Assembly: GCA_036941025.1 (NCBI GenBank)
Contig: JAYMNP010000001.1
Location: 558,001-622,000 of the forward strand
From: Lachnospiraceae bacterium JLR.KK002
Lineage (GTDB): Bacteria > Bacillota > Clostridia > Lachnospirales > Lachnospiraceae
Direction: 5' to 3'
DNA: 64,000 nucleotides
In this document: positions 51,180 to 61,196 of the stretch, piece after piece
How positions within the stretch are numbered: position 1 is the first letter of the stretch
Layout: every line of letters starts with the position of its first letter
Translations under genes and position numbers: made by a program
The notes under the pieces: generated by a model
What the model was told of the DNA's origin: nothing
Database searches by the model: none
The model's input: the letters and a program-made list of their open reading frames with translations, nothing else

Positions 51180-51421
51180 CAAACACTTTTTGAATATAAA
51201 TATTTTTTCGTGCAAAAGGTGAGAAATGCATTTCAGCACCATGGAGGTAAGACTCAGATAACCATGGAAGCCTTTGCTGAACATGGTTATCTGTAGTCGG
51301 AGGCTTACCGGAATGTCCGATGCGTCTGGCATTTCGGCCTTTTGTATGCGGAAAATATTTAAGAGAAACTGTAGCAATTGTACATGAAATTTTGATAACT
51401 GGATAGTTTCGCAATTGCCTG
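51180..51421 (-). mobile_element. MITE-like repeat, copy 3, one end truncated
   Basis: Inverse orientation to copies 1 and 2. The right end keeps GTTTCGCAATTGCCTG (51406-51421); the left end stops matching the family near 51180, before the subterminal and terminal repeats. The central hairpin (51255-51293) is identical in its 12-bp stem to that of copy 1. Just beyond the right end, GGCAATTACCTGCC repeats part of the terminus imperfectly. No target duplication is evident. Confidence 0.75.
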
Positions 51422-51556
51422 CCGGGCAATTACCTGCCGAATGATAGATGGAAATTGTTACTGTATCATCAATGATAGTGTCACCTTCATATATTCCAAA
51501 AGGCCGGCATTGCTCCCTGTAGACATAAGCCTGTGCGAGACGGCGAATCGGATGTT

Positions 51557-52195
51557 TTAATATCCGAGAGGTTCCCCGATTAAAATGATTTTAATCCGCT
51601 TTTCCGGCGCACTTTTTCTGGTGATGACCGTATGAGAACAGATACAGTCCGGACTCAAACAGTCGGCGCATAATCCGGTAGCGGCACAGGGGGTATTCCG
51701 GTTCAGGCGGTTGGCATTGAGGGGAGAAGCCACATTTTTTATACGGGAAACTGCTTCTTCCAGTGTGGGACTTACTTTGTTCATACCTGCCAGGATAATC
51801 ACATGTTCCGGCCCGTAAATCAGGGCGCCCACCCGGTTTCCGGTGCCGTCGATGTTCACCAGTTCCCCCTCGGCCGTGATGGCGTTGCTGCTCATAAAAT
51901 AATAGTCGGCATTCAGGGATTTGTGGTAAATTTCCTTTACTTCTTCCGGGGTGCCGGCTTTGCTGCGGTCAAGCAGCGTAATATCATCGCGCTGTCTTAA
52001 CGCGTCAGCCATACCGGATTCTGCCAGAGTCATGGAGCCTCCGAAAGAAACGGTACTGTCGGAGGGCACCAGTTCAGAAGCAAGTGTTACAGCTTCTTCG
52101 GCAGTTTTGCAGTAATGGCATTCAAAATGGCGCTTTTCCAGATTTTTCATGGTGGTTTTGGCAAGGTTTTCGTAATAAGTTTCTGCTGGGGTCAT
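51557..52195 (-). CDS. Lactate-utilisation (LUD/DUF162) domain protein
   Basis: 212 residues with AAAGGAG before the ATG. The single LUD domain includes the conserved SFGGSMTLAESGM, the DADYYFMSSNAIT-type segment (NADYYFMSSNAI) and GPEHVIILAGMNKV. A cysteine cluster near the C-terminus, CAATGLCADCLSPDCIC, is typical of this stand-alone subfamily and may hold metal. LutC-type proteins take part in L-lactate oxidation with LutA/LutB, but those genes are not adjacent, so the role here is open. A palindromic operator candidate lies just upstream. Confidence 0.87.
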   Translation of the reverse strand: MTPAETYYENLAKTTMKNLEKRHFECHYCKTAEEAVTLASELVPSDSTVSFGGSMTLAESGMADALRQRDDITLLDRSKAGTPEEVKEIYHKSLNADYYFMSSNAITAEGELVNIDGTGNRVGALIYGPEHVIILAGMNKVSPTLEEAVSRIKNVASPLNANRLNRNTPCAATGLCADCLSPDCICSHTVITRKSAPEKRIKIILIGEPLGY

Positions 52196-52224
52196 AAGTC
52201 TGCTCCTTTCAGGAATAAAGCCAT

Positions 52225-52256
52225 CAGACCCTGTTCAAATTTATTTGAACAGTCTG
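52225..52256. promoter_or_regulatory. Palindrome upstream of the LUD gene
   Basis: CAGAC..TGTTCAAAT-TT-ATTTGAACA.GTCTG: 9-bp inner arms (52232-52240, 52243-52251) plus 5-bp outer arms, 30 bp before the LUD start on the minus strand. Either a repressor operator or a leader hairpin. Confidence 0.5.
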
Positions 52257-52456
52257 GCGTCAGGTTTTCATTGGGTTTTGAATAGTTACATATTTTCTAT
52301 ATTATAAAATATCAGCTTCCGTGCGTCAATTTTATTATGGAAATTACCTTGAGATTCTGCCGGTAAAAGAATATAATAAAAAAATATGGAGCGGTGTATC
52401 ACAGCCGGAGGACAGACAATTATTTTTCTTTTGACAGGAACCAGGAGGTAAAACAT

Positions 52457-53014
52457 ATGTTTTGGGACAAGGTATCAGGTATGTATGACCTGTTTGAGAC
52501 GTTATATAACGGAAAAGTTTATGCACAGCTGGGAAAAGATGTGGCTGAATGGATAGAGCCGGAGGACACCGCGCTGGAATGCGCCTGCGGAACCGGAGAA
52601 ATTACAGGGCAGATAGCGCCGTTGTGCCGTAAAGTGATTGCCACCGATTATTCCCTGGGAATGCTCAGACAGGCAAAACGGAAATGCAGAAAATATTCCA
52701 ATGTAAAAATCAGGCGGGCAGATATGACAAATTTAAAATGCAGAGACAATGCTGCTGACAAAGTTGTGGCCGGAAATGTGATTCATCTGCTGGAAGACCC
52801 CCGTCTGGCCATACGGGAACTGGAACGGGTATGCAAACCAGGCGGAAATGTGATCATACCTACCTATATAAATATAGAAAGAAAAGGAAGGGTGAAGCTG
52901 TTTGTAAAAGCATTTCAATGGCTGGGGGCAGAGTTCCGGCGGCAGTTTGATTATGAAAGCTATCAGGAATTGAAAGAGGGCAGTAAAATTTCAATTGCAG
53001 GAGAAAAAAAGTGA
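52457..53014 (+). CDS. Class I SAM-dependent methyltransferase, C-terminus truncated
   Basis: 185 residues from the ATG at 52457, behind AGGAGG. The SAM-binding motif I is ALECACGTGEITGQIA (about residues 36-51), followed by ATDYSLGML and by the motif IV-like ADKVVAGNVIHLL near residue 97; the fold is of the UbiE/Methyltransf_11 type acting on small molecules. Related proteins extend about 20 residues further with a last beta strand. Here the frame ends inside a poly-purine repeat (SIAGEKK), so the end has been altered. Confidence 0.8.
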   Translation: MFWDKVSGMYDLFETLYNGKVYAQLGKDVAEWIEPEDTALECACGTGEITGQIAPLCRKVIATDYSLGMLRQAKRKCRKYSNVKIRRADMTNLKCRDNAADKVVAGNVIHLLEDPRLAIRELERVCKPGGNVIIPTYINIERKGRVKLFVKAFQWLGAEFRRQFDYESYQELKEGSKISIAGEKK

Positions 53015-53069
53015 CGGAAAAAAGCGACAGAAAAAAAGCGACAGAAAAAAGTGACAGAAAAAACGAGAG
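53003..53069 (+). repeat. 13-14-bp poly-purine tandem repeat
   Basis: About five units of GAAAAAAGYGACA (53003, 53017, 53030, 53044, 53057). It covers the last codons of the methyltransferase gene. Units differ in the length of the A run (6 or 7), a typical slippage signature. Confidence 0.8.
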
Positions 53070-53155
53070 CTCAATTTTAAAATGCAACAATATCGTGTAA
53101 TGAATGCTCCTGAACTGGATAAAAATAATGCAGAGAAAGACTTCCCTCAAAAGAT

Positions 53156-53183
53156 TTGAAAAAAATACCAGTTGTGTTATAAT
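53156..53183 (+). promoter_or_regulatory. Sigma-A promoter of the ABC exporter
   Basis: TTGAAA at 53156-53161, 16-bp spacer, TATAAT at 53178-53183. Confidence 0.7.
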
Positions 53184-53267
53184 ATGCCCTGTGGGCGCAA
53201 AATTGCATATGGCATAATGCCGGTGGGGAATAAGCCCAATAAAAATTTTATAAGAAAGGGGATTTTA

Positions 53268-55004
53268 ATGGAACGAAAACTGAAAAAGCTGGCATCCTAT
53301 TACAGGCCCTACCTGCCCTTATTTCTTGCAGATATGTTTTTTGCAATTCTGGGTGCAGGGGTGACATTAGTAATTCCTTTGATTGTACGTTATATTACAA
53401 ATCATGTGATTACCATGGAAGCGGGGGCGGCGCTGCATAAGATTGCGGGACTGGCAGTTCTGATGCTGGTGCTTGTTGCGGTGGAATGTTTCTGCAATTA
53501 TTTTATTGCCAATTACGGCCATGTGATGGGAGCAAAGATTGAGTATGACATGCGGGCGGAGATTTTCGGTCACTACCAGAAGCTGTCATTCTCTTTTTTC
53601 AACAATCAGAAAGTGGGACAGCTTATGTCCAGAATCACCAGTGATTTGTTTGACATCAGCGAGCTGTTGCATCACGGGCCGGAGGATCTGGTGATTTCTG
53701 TCATCAAGATTGTGGGTTCCTTTGTAATTTTACTGAATATTGATGTGAAACTCACCATGATAGCTTTTGCCTTTATACCGGTCATGCTGGTGTACGCCAT
53801 GTATTTTAATACCAGGATGAAACGGGCTTTTAAGCGGAACCGGGTAAAAATTGCAGAAATCAACAGCCAGATTGAGGATAACCTGTCCGGCATCCGGGTG
53901 GTGAAATCCTTTGCCAATGAGGAAGTGGAACTGGACAAGTTTGAAGAAGGAAATCAGGGATTTCTGGCGGCCAAAAAGAACAGTTACCGCTACATGGCCG
54001 GATATCATTCCGGTCTCGGCGCCCTGACCACACTGATAACCATTGTGGTGCTGGTATCCGGCGCAGTGCTGATTACCAACGGTCAGGTCAGTGTGACAGA
54101 TTTGATTACCTTTCTTCTGTATATTAATACCTTTACGGAGCCGGTGAAAAAGCTGATTAACTTCACGGAGCAGTTCCAGAACGGCTATACCGGATACGAG
54201 CGTTTTATGGAAATGATGGCTATTGCGCCGGATATTGCGGACCGGCCGGGGGCTGTGGAGCTGAAACATGTCAAAGGAGATATTTCCTTTGACAACGTAT
54301 CTTTTCATTATGAAGAAAATACGGAAACGGTGCTGAACCACATTAACCTGGAGGTAGAAGCAGGGGCTTACATGGCTCTGGTGGGTTCCTCCGGTGCAGG
54401 AAAAAGTACCCTGTGCAGCCTGATTCCCCGGTTCTATGATGTGACGGGCGGCGCCGTGAAAATTGACGGACAGGACATCCGGGATGTGACTTTAAAGAGC
54501 CTGCGCAGTCAGATTGGCATTGTGCAGCAGGATGTGTACCTGTTTGTGGGTACGGTCATGGACAATATTCGTTACGGAAGGCCGGGAGCTACCAGAGAGG
54601 AAGTAATGGAAGCGGCCAAAAGCGCCAATGCCCATGAATTTATTATGGCCCTGCCGGACGGGTATGATACGGATATCGGCCAGCGGGGCGTGAAACTTTC
54701 CGGCGGCCAGAAGCAGAGATTGTCTATTGCAAGGGTATTTTTGAAAAATCCGCCCATACTGATATTTGACGAGGCAACCTCAGCGCTGGATAACGAAAGT
54801 GAAAAAGTGGTGCAGGAATCTCTGGAAAAACTGGCGAAAAACCGTACCACCTTTGTGATTGCCCACCGCCTGTCTACCATACGGAATGCAGAGAAAATAC
54901 TGGTGCTGACAGACAGCGGAATCGAAGAAGAAGGAAGCCACAGAGAATTACTGGAAAAAGACGGCATTTATGCAAAGCTCTACAGTATGCAGTTTGCCGG
55001 ATAG
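53268..55004 (+). CDS. ABC exporter, fused permease and ATPase (MsbA/LmrA type)
   Basis: 578 residues from the ATG at 53268 behind AAAGGGG; the upstream frame begins at the promoter and is not used. Six transmembrane helices occupy about residues 1-310. The nucleotide-binding domain shows Walker A GSSGAGKST near residue 375, the signature LSGGQKQR near residue 478, Walker B ILIFDEATSAL and the switch IAHRLST. It functions as a dimer exporting lipids, drugs or peptides; no second half-transporter gene is adjacent, so a homodimer is likely. Confidence 0.93.
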   Translation: MERKLKKLASYYRPYLPLFLADMFFAILGAGVTLVIPLIVRYITNHVITMEAGAALHKIAGLAVLMLVLVAVECFCNYFIANYGHVMGAKIEYDMRAEIFGHYQKLSFSFFNNQKVGQLMSRITSDLFDISELLHHGPEDLVISVIKIVGSFVILLNIDVKLTMIAFAFIPVMLVYAMYFNTRMKRAFKRNRVKIAEINSQIEDNLSGIRVVKSFANEEVELDKFEEGNQGFLAAKKNSYRYMAGYHSGLGALTTLITIVVLVSGAVLITNGQVSVTDLITFLLYINTFTEPVKKLINFTEQFQNGYTGYERFMEMMAIAPDIADRPGAVELKHVKGDISFDNVSFHYEENTETVLNHINLEVEAGAYMALVGSSGAGKSTLCSLIPRFYDVTGGAVKIDGQDIRDVTLKSLRSQIGIVQQDVYLFVGTVMDNIRYGRPGATREEVMEAAKSANAHEFIMALPDGYDTDIGQRGVKLSGGQKQRLSIARVFLKNPPILIFDEATSALDNESEKVVQESLEKLAKNRTTFVIAHRLSTIRNAEKILVLTDSGIEEEGSHRELLEKDGIYAKLYSMQFAG

Positions 55005-55049
55005 AAGATAAGAGAAGAAGGCGGCCGGAAGCCGCCGGACAGGAGATTT

Positions 55050-55967
55050 ATGGAAATCGAATTTAAGAAAATCGGACTGGAAGACCGGGAATTAATTGAG
55101 AACTATCTGAACCGGAAAACATATCGGAGCTGCGAACTGATTTTCCCGAATATTTACCTCTGGAGCCGGAAATATCCCACGGATTTTGCGGTGGTGGAAG
55201 ATACGCTGGTATTTCGGGGAACTCTGGATAACGGGGAACCCAGCATTACCTTTCCGGCAGGGGAGCCGGAACAGATTCGGAAAGCAATGGATGTGATGAT
55301 GGAATGGTTCCGGCAGCAGCAGAAGGAATTTCACATGCACCTGGTACAGGAGCAGGAATTTGAACTGCTGGAACAGTGGTATCCGGGAAAATTTCAGATT
55401 GCATACGACAGGGATTCCGCCGATTATGTGTACGAAACGGAGAAACTTACCACCCTTGCAGGCAAAAAGCTCCATGGAAAACGGAACCATATCAATAAAT
55501 TTAAGGAAAATTATCCTGACTGGGTGTACGAACCTGTGACCGGGGAAAATGTGGAAGAATGTTTCCAGATGGCTTTGAAATGGCGTGAAGAAGCGGAATG
55601 CGACCAGGATGAAGAAAAGCGGGCGGAGATGTGTGTAACTCTGAATGCCCTGCGCCTTCTGGAGGAGCTGCAGTTAAAGGGCGGCCTGCTGCGGACAGAG
55701 CCGGAAGGGGAAATTGTTGCATTTACCATCGGGGAACCCTTGAATCCCGATACCTTTGTGGTGCATATTGAAAAAGCCTTTGCGGAGATTCAGGGGGCGT
55801 ATCCCATGATAAATCAGCAGTTTGTGGCTCATGAGGCCCAGGATTACCGATATGTGAACCGGGAGGAGGACACAGGAGCAGAGGGGCTTCGGAAAGCGAA
55901 GCTGTCTTACCGGCCGGTATTTCTGGTGGAAAAAGGAATGGTAACCTGTTGTGATTCGCTATTGTAA
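55050..55967 (+). CDS. DUF2156 family protein (phosphatidylglycerol lysyltransferase C-domain-like)
   Basis: 305 residues with AGGAG before the ATG. The sequence fits the soluble GNAT-like double fold of DUF2156: YRSCELIFPNIYLWSRKYP near the N-terminus, GKKLHGKRNHINKFKENYPD in the middle and GAEGLRKAKLSYRP at the C-terminus. In MprF the same fold uses aminoacyl-tRNA to modify lipids; the stand-alone form has no membrane part and its substrate is not known. It lies between the ABC exporter and two CobW-type genes. Confidence 0.85.
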   Translation: MEIEFKKIGLEDRELIENYLNRKTYRSCELIFPNIYLWSRKYPTDFAVVEDTLVFRGTLDNGEPSITFPAGEPEQIRKAMDVMMEWFRQQQKEFHMHLVQEQEFELLEQWYPGKFQIAYDRDSADYVYETEKLTTLAGKKLHGKRNHINKFKENYPDWVYEPVTGENVEECFQMALKWREEAECDQDEEKRAEMCVTLNALRLLEELQLKGGLLRTEPEGEIVAFTIGEPLNPDTFVVHIEKAFAEIQGAYPMINQQFVAHEAQDYRYVNREEDTGAEGLRKAKLSYRPVFLVEKGMVTCCDSLL

Positions 55968-55986
55968 TTAAGATGGAGGGAAAAGA

Positions 55987-57117
55987 ATGACGAAGATTGA
56001 TATTATTTCAGGATTTTTAGGCGCAGGAAAGACAACCTTTATCAAAAAAATGCTGGAGGATGTATTTCAGGGTGAAAAAATCGTATTGATTGAAAATGAA
56101 TTTGGAGAAATCGGCATTGACGGAGGATTTCTGAAAGATTCCGGTATTGAAATCAGCGAGCTGAATTCCGGCTGTATCTGCTGTTCCCTGGTGGGGGATT
56201 TCGGGAAAAACCTGCGGGAAGTGATGGAGCGGTTTCATCCGGACCGGATTCTCATTGAGCCCTCCGGCGTGGGAAAACTTTCTGATGTAATGAAATCTGT
56301 ACGGGAAGTGGAAGCGGAGAACGAAGTGAAGCTGAACGGACGGATTACCGTGGTTAATACAGCCAAAGCCATCAGGCAGATGAAAGCCTTCGGTGAATTT
56401 TTCAATAACCAGATTGAATACGCCACGGTAATTGTGTTAAGCCGTACACAGAATGTGAAACCGGAGCAGACGGAACTGGTGGTAAAAACCATCCGGGAGA
56501 AAAATCCGGATGCCGCTGTGATTACCACGCCCTGGGATGAGATTGACGGAAAACAGATTTATAAAGTAATCGAACAGCAGAAATCACTGGAAGAAGAACT
56601 GGTGGAAGAACAGAAACACCATCATGAGCACGACCGTCATCATGAGCATGAGCACCATCATGAGCATGAGCATCACGAGCATGAGCACCATCATGAGCAC
56701 GATCATCACGACCATGATCATCATCACGAGCATGAGCATGAGCATGACCATCATCATGAGCATGAACACGACCATCATGAGCACGACCATGGGCCGGACT
56801 GTACCTGCGGCTGTCACGACCATGATCATCACCATCATGCAGATGAAATTTTCACAAGCTGGGGCAGAGAGACGCCTCACGTATTTACCAGAGATACCAT
56901 TGAACATGCCATGAAAGCATTTTGTGATACGGAAGATTATGGTACCATTTTAAGGGCAAAGGGCATGGTTCCGGCAGAAGACGGTACCTGGATTTATTTT
57001 GATATGGTAGACGGAGAGTATGAGCTGCGCACCGGGGAACCGGATTACACCGGAAGGCTCTGTGTAATTGGAACGGACATGAAAGAAGAAAAACTGGCAG
57101 AGCTGTTTGGAATATAG
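55987..57117 (+). CDS. CobW/COG0523 family GTPase metallochaperone with histidine-rich tract
   Basis: 376 residues. The P-loop GFLGAGKTTFIKKM (about residues 9-22), the metal motif GCICCSL (about residues 60-66) and a TPW-containing NKxD-region variant mark a G3E GTPase that loads metal, often zinc, onto target proteins. Residues 211-284 are almost only His, Glu and Asp, with about forty histidines and an inserted CTCGC motif; this is a metal-binding or storage tract. The C-terminal CobW_C domain follows (KGMVPAEDGTWIYFDMV). The guanine-specificity motif reads LSRT near residue 152, where many relatives have NKxD. Confidence 0.9.
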   Translation: MTKIDIISGFLGAGKTTFIKKMLEDVFQGEKIVLIENEFGEIGIDGGFLKDSGIEISELNSGCICCSLVGDFGKNLREVMERFHPDRILIEPSGVGKLSDVMKSVREVEAENEVKLNGRITVVNTAKAIRQMKAFGEFFNNQIEYATVIVLSRTQNVKPEQTELVVKTIREKNPDAAVITTPWDEIDGKQIYKVIEQQKSLEEELVEEQKHHHEHDRHHEHEHHHEHEHHEHEHHHEHDHHDHDHHHEHEHEHDHHHEHEHDHHEHDHGPDCTCGCHDHDHHHHADEIFTSWGRETPHVFTRDTIEHAMKAFCDTEDYGTILRAKGMVPAEDGTWIYFDMVDGEYELRTGEPDYTGRLCVIGTDMKEEKLAELFGI

Positions 57118-57132
57118 GAAGGGTGTGAAAAG

Positions 57133-58074
57133 ATGGAAATTCCGGTATATTTGTTTTCCGGCTTTATGGACAGCGGGAAAAGCTCTCTGATACGGGAGAC
57201 GCTGATTGACGGAAATTTCAGCGAAAATGGAAAAACGCTGCTGATTCTCTGTGAAGAGGGAGAAGTGGAATTTGAAGAAGAGGAATTACGGAACGTAAAC
57301 ACCGAACTGGCAATAATAGAAGAAGAGGAAGGATTTACCGGAGAAAAACTGGAGGAGCTTGGCAAAGCATACCGCCCGGATCAGGTATTTATCGAATACA
57401 ACGGAACCTGGCAGATGTCCACATTTCTGGAGATGAAGCTGCCCAAAAACTGGGTGCTGGTACAGTCTCTGGCTACGGTGGACGCTTCCACCTTTGAAAT
57501 GTATCTGGCCAATATGCGGGCCATGATTATGGAACAGCTTTTTGCGGCAGATGTGGTTATTATCAACCGTTGTACCGATGACACTCCCAAAGGGAAATTT
57601 CGCCGGGCCATCAAGGTGCTGAACCGGAAAGCTCAGATTGCCTATGAGCGGGAGGACGGAACCATAGACGAGAATGATATGGAAGAATTGCCCTATGACC
57701 TGAATCAGGATGTGATTGAGATTACAGACATGGATTATGGCATCTGGTATATGGATGCTCTGGATGATCCAAAAAAATATGAGGGAAAAAAGGTGCGGTT
57801 CCTGGCTCTGGTGTACCGTCCGGAGAAGCTGAAAAAAGGCGTGTTTATTCCGGGAAGGTTTGCCATGACCTGCTGTGCGGATGATATTACCTTTGTGGGC
57901 TTCAAATGCAAATATGACAAAGCCGCAGAGATTTCTCATAAATCCTGGATTACCATTACCGCGGAAATGAAGAATGAATTTGCACTGGAATACCGGGGAA
58001 AAGGCCCTGTCCTGTACGCATTGGAGATACAGCCGGCGGAGAAGCCGGAAGATGAGCTGATTTATTTCAGCTGA
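57133..58074 (+). CDS. CobW-like GTPase with YcgQ/TIGR03943-like C-terminal domain
   Basis: 313 residues, 15 bp after the first CobW gene. The P-loop is GFMDSGKSSLI (about residues 8-18), but the CxCC metal motif of the family is replaced by LCEEGEVEFEEEEL. The C-terminal 110 residues (KKVRFLALVYRPEKLKKGVF, GRFAMTCCADDITFVGFKC) match the OB-like domain found in TIGR03943/YcgQ proteins, which in other genomes accompany a YcgR-type permease. This suggests a partner protein in metal handling and not a chaperone of the classical kind. No permease gene is adjacent. Confidence 0.85.
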   Translation: MEIPVYLFSGFMDSGKSSLIRETLIDGNFSENGKTLLILCEEGEVEFEEEELRNVNTELAIIEEEEGFTGEKLEELGKAYRPDQVFIEYNGTWQMSTFLEMKLPKNWVLVQSLATVDASTFEMYLANMRAMIMEQLFAADVVIINRCTDDTPKGKFRRAIKVLNRKAQIAYEREDGTIDENDMEELPYDLNQDVIEITDMDYGIWYMDALDDPKKYEGKKVRFLALVYRPEKLKKGVFIPGRFAMTCCADDITFVGFKCKYDKAAEISHKSWITITAEMKNEFALEYRGKGPVLYALEIQPAEKPEDELIYFS

Positions 58075-58103
58075 TAAAGTGATTATGAATCAGGAGAAGA
58101 AAA

Positions 58104-58574
58104 ATGTATTTTGAAGAGAGCCGATACGGACAGATAGCAGAAGACAATTTCAAAAAAGGATATAATTGCAGCCAGGCGGTTTTTCTGGCCTTTTCAGATT
58201 TGCATGGTATGGATGAGAAAACAGCGGCCAGGCTCAGTTCCTCTTTCGGCGGGGGAATGGGCAGGCTGCGGGAGGTCTGCGGCTCCGTCAGCGGTATGTT
58301 TCTGACAGCGGGAATCCTGTATGGATATGATACGCCGGGAGACATGCAGGGTAAAAAAGAGCACTATGAGAGAATCCAGCAGCTTGCGGCGGCCTTTGAG
58401 CAGGAAAATGGCTCCATTGTCTGCCGGGAACTGCTGGGGCTGAACCGGAAAAAGGATGAGCCGACACCGGCGGAACGAACAGAAGAATACTATAAAAAAC
58501 GTCCCTGCGGGAAATTAGTCCGGATGGCCGCTGCTATTATGGAGCAGTATATAGAAGAACATCCCCTGGACTGA
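58104..58574 (+). CDS. C_GCAxxG_C_C family protein
   Basis: 156 residues, AGGAG before the ATG. The family cysteines are present: GYNCSQAV near residue 24, VCGSVSGMFLTAG near residue 57, ICRELLG near residue 108 and PCGKLVRMA near residue 136. Such proteins are presumed to be redox-active or metal-binding and are frequent in anaerobes; none has a firmly assigned reaction. It follows the two CobW-type genes by 29 bp, consistent with one metal-related operon. Confidence 0.85.
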   Translation: MYFEESRYGQIAEDNFKKGYNCSQAVFLAFSDLHGMDEKTAARLSSSFGGGMGRLREVCGSVSGMFLTAGILYGYDTPGDMQGKKEHYERIQQLAAAFEQENGSIVCRELLGLNRKKDEPTPAERTEEYYKKRPCGKLVRMAAAIMEQYIEEHPLD

Positions 58575-58622
58575 GATGAAAACGCAGCCTTTATCAAATA
58601 AATTTGAGCAGCCTGGCAGCAT

Positions 58623-58782
58623 TTACAGTTCACAACACACCATTCGCAAAGGCGCCTTCGGCGCTTTCTCGCTGCCATGCAGCTAACTTTGCTCATAATA
58701 TGGTGTTCCCTTCCTTAGCCCGTATGGGGAAAATCGCATGTAAACATGCATTTTCCCATGCGGGCTAAGGTGTGAACTGTAA
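58623..58782. repeat. 160-bp palindromic element between operons
   Basis: Outer arms TTACAGTTCACA (58623-58634) and TGTGAACTGTAA (58771-58782) are exact complements. Inside are a GGCGCC-TTC-GGCGC hairpin and a large stem of CCTTAGCCCGTATGGG against CCCATGCGGGCTAAGG, capped by GCATG/CATGC. No gene inside. This is probably another small mobile or REP-type element and may also terminate the upstream operon. Confidence 0.7.
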
Positions 58783-58821
58783 CTTTAAATCTAAACTTTT
58801 TATAAAATCTGAAAATGGATA

Positions 58822-58850
58822 TTGACAAAGAAAATAGGGAGTGCTAAATT
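58822..58850 (+). promoter_or_regulatory. Sigma-A promoter of groESL
   Basis: TTGACA at 58822-58827, 17-bp spacer, TAAATT at 58845-58850. A GAGTGCTAA half-site (58839-58847) overlaps the -10. Confidence 0.85.
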
Positions 58851-58864
58851 ATGTACAGAAACAG

Positions 58865-58891
58865 TTAGCACTCGACATAAATGAGTGCTAA
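58865..58891. promoter_or_regulatory. CIRCE element (HrcA operator)
   Basis: TTAGCACTC (58865-58873), nine-base spacer, GAGTGCTAA (58883-58891): an exact match to the consensus. HrcA binding here represses groESL until heat or misfolded protein draws HrcA/GroEL away. Confidence 0.97.
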
Positions 58892-58925
58892 TAAATGTAA
58901 TAAGTACAGAACAGGAACTCAATAA

Positions 58926-59225
<300 letters not shown>

Positions 59226-59301
59226 AGCAACCGGTGCTTTTGGGAACCGGAAGTATAAAAATGGAACTTCCTTAATTAAAATATGTAAAGAACACAAATA
59301 A

Positions 59302-60942
<1,641 letters not shown>

Positions 60943-60965
60943 TTCCTGAAGATGTTATAAAAAAT

Positions 60966-61008
60966 AAAAAGGAACTGTGGAAGTATTTATTTCCGCAGTT
61001 CCTTTTTA
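60966..61008 (+). terminator. Terminator of groESL
   Basis: AAAAAGGAACTGTGGAA (60966-60982) pairs with TTCCGCAGTTCCTTTTT (60991-61007) with one G-T pair; the right arm ends in the T run. Confidence 0.9.
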
Positions 61009-61129
61009 TTATCTTACAGGAAGCATCTTGTTACTGTGAATTATCAAACAATATACTTTGCCGATTCGTTATGGGCCAGTATATGTATGGCGTCAGAACA
61101 TATGTCTCATTGCCGCAGGTGCTTTGTTC

Positions 61130-61158
61130 TTGACAGTCCGGTAATTTTACCATAAAAT
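61130..61158 (+). promoter_or_regulatory. Sigma-A promoter of the DUF342 gene
   Basis: TTGACA at 61130-61135, 17-bp spacer, TAAAAT at 61153-61158, 38 bp before the start codon. The gap 61009-61129 shows nothing else. Confidence 0.8.
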
Positions 61159-61196
61159 TAAGAAACAGGAAAATAAGTAGAGGAGAAAGGGAAGAA

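Noticed and set aside
56584..56914. Met-rich and Ser/Thr-rich frames on both strands around 56.6-56.9 kb
   Set aside because: Out-of-frame readings of the histidine codon tract.
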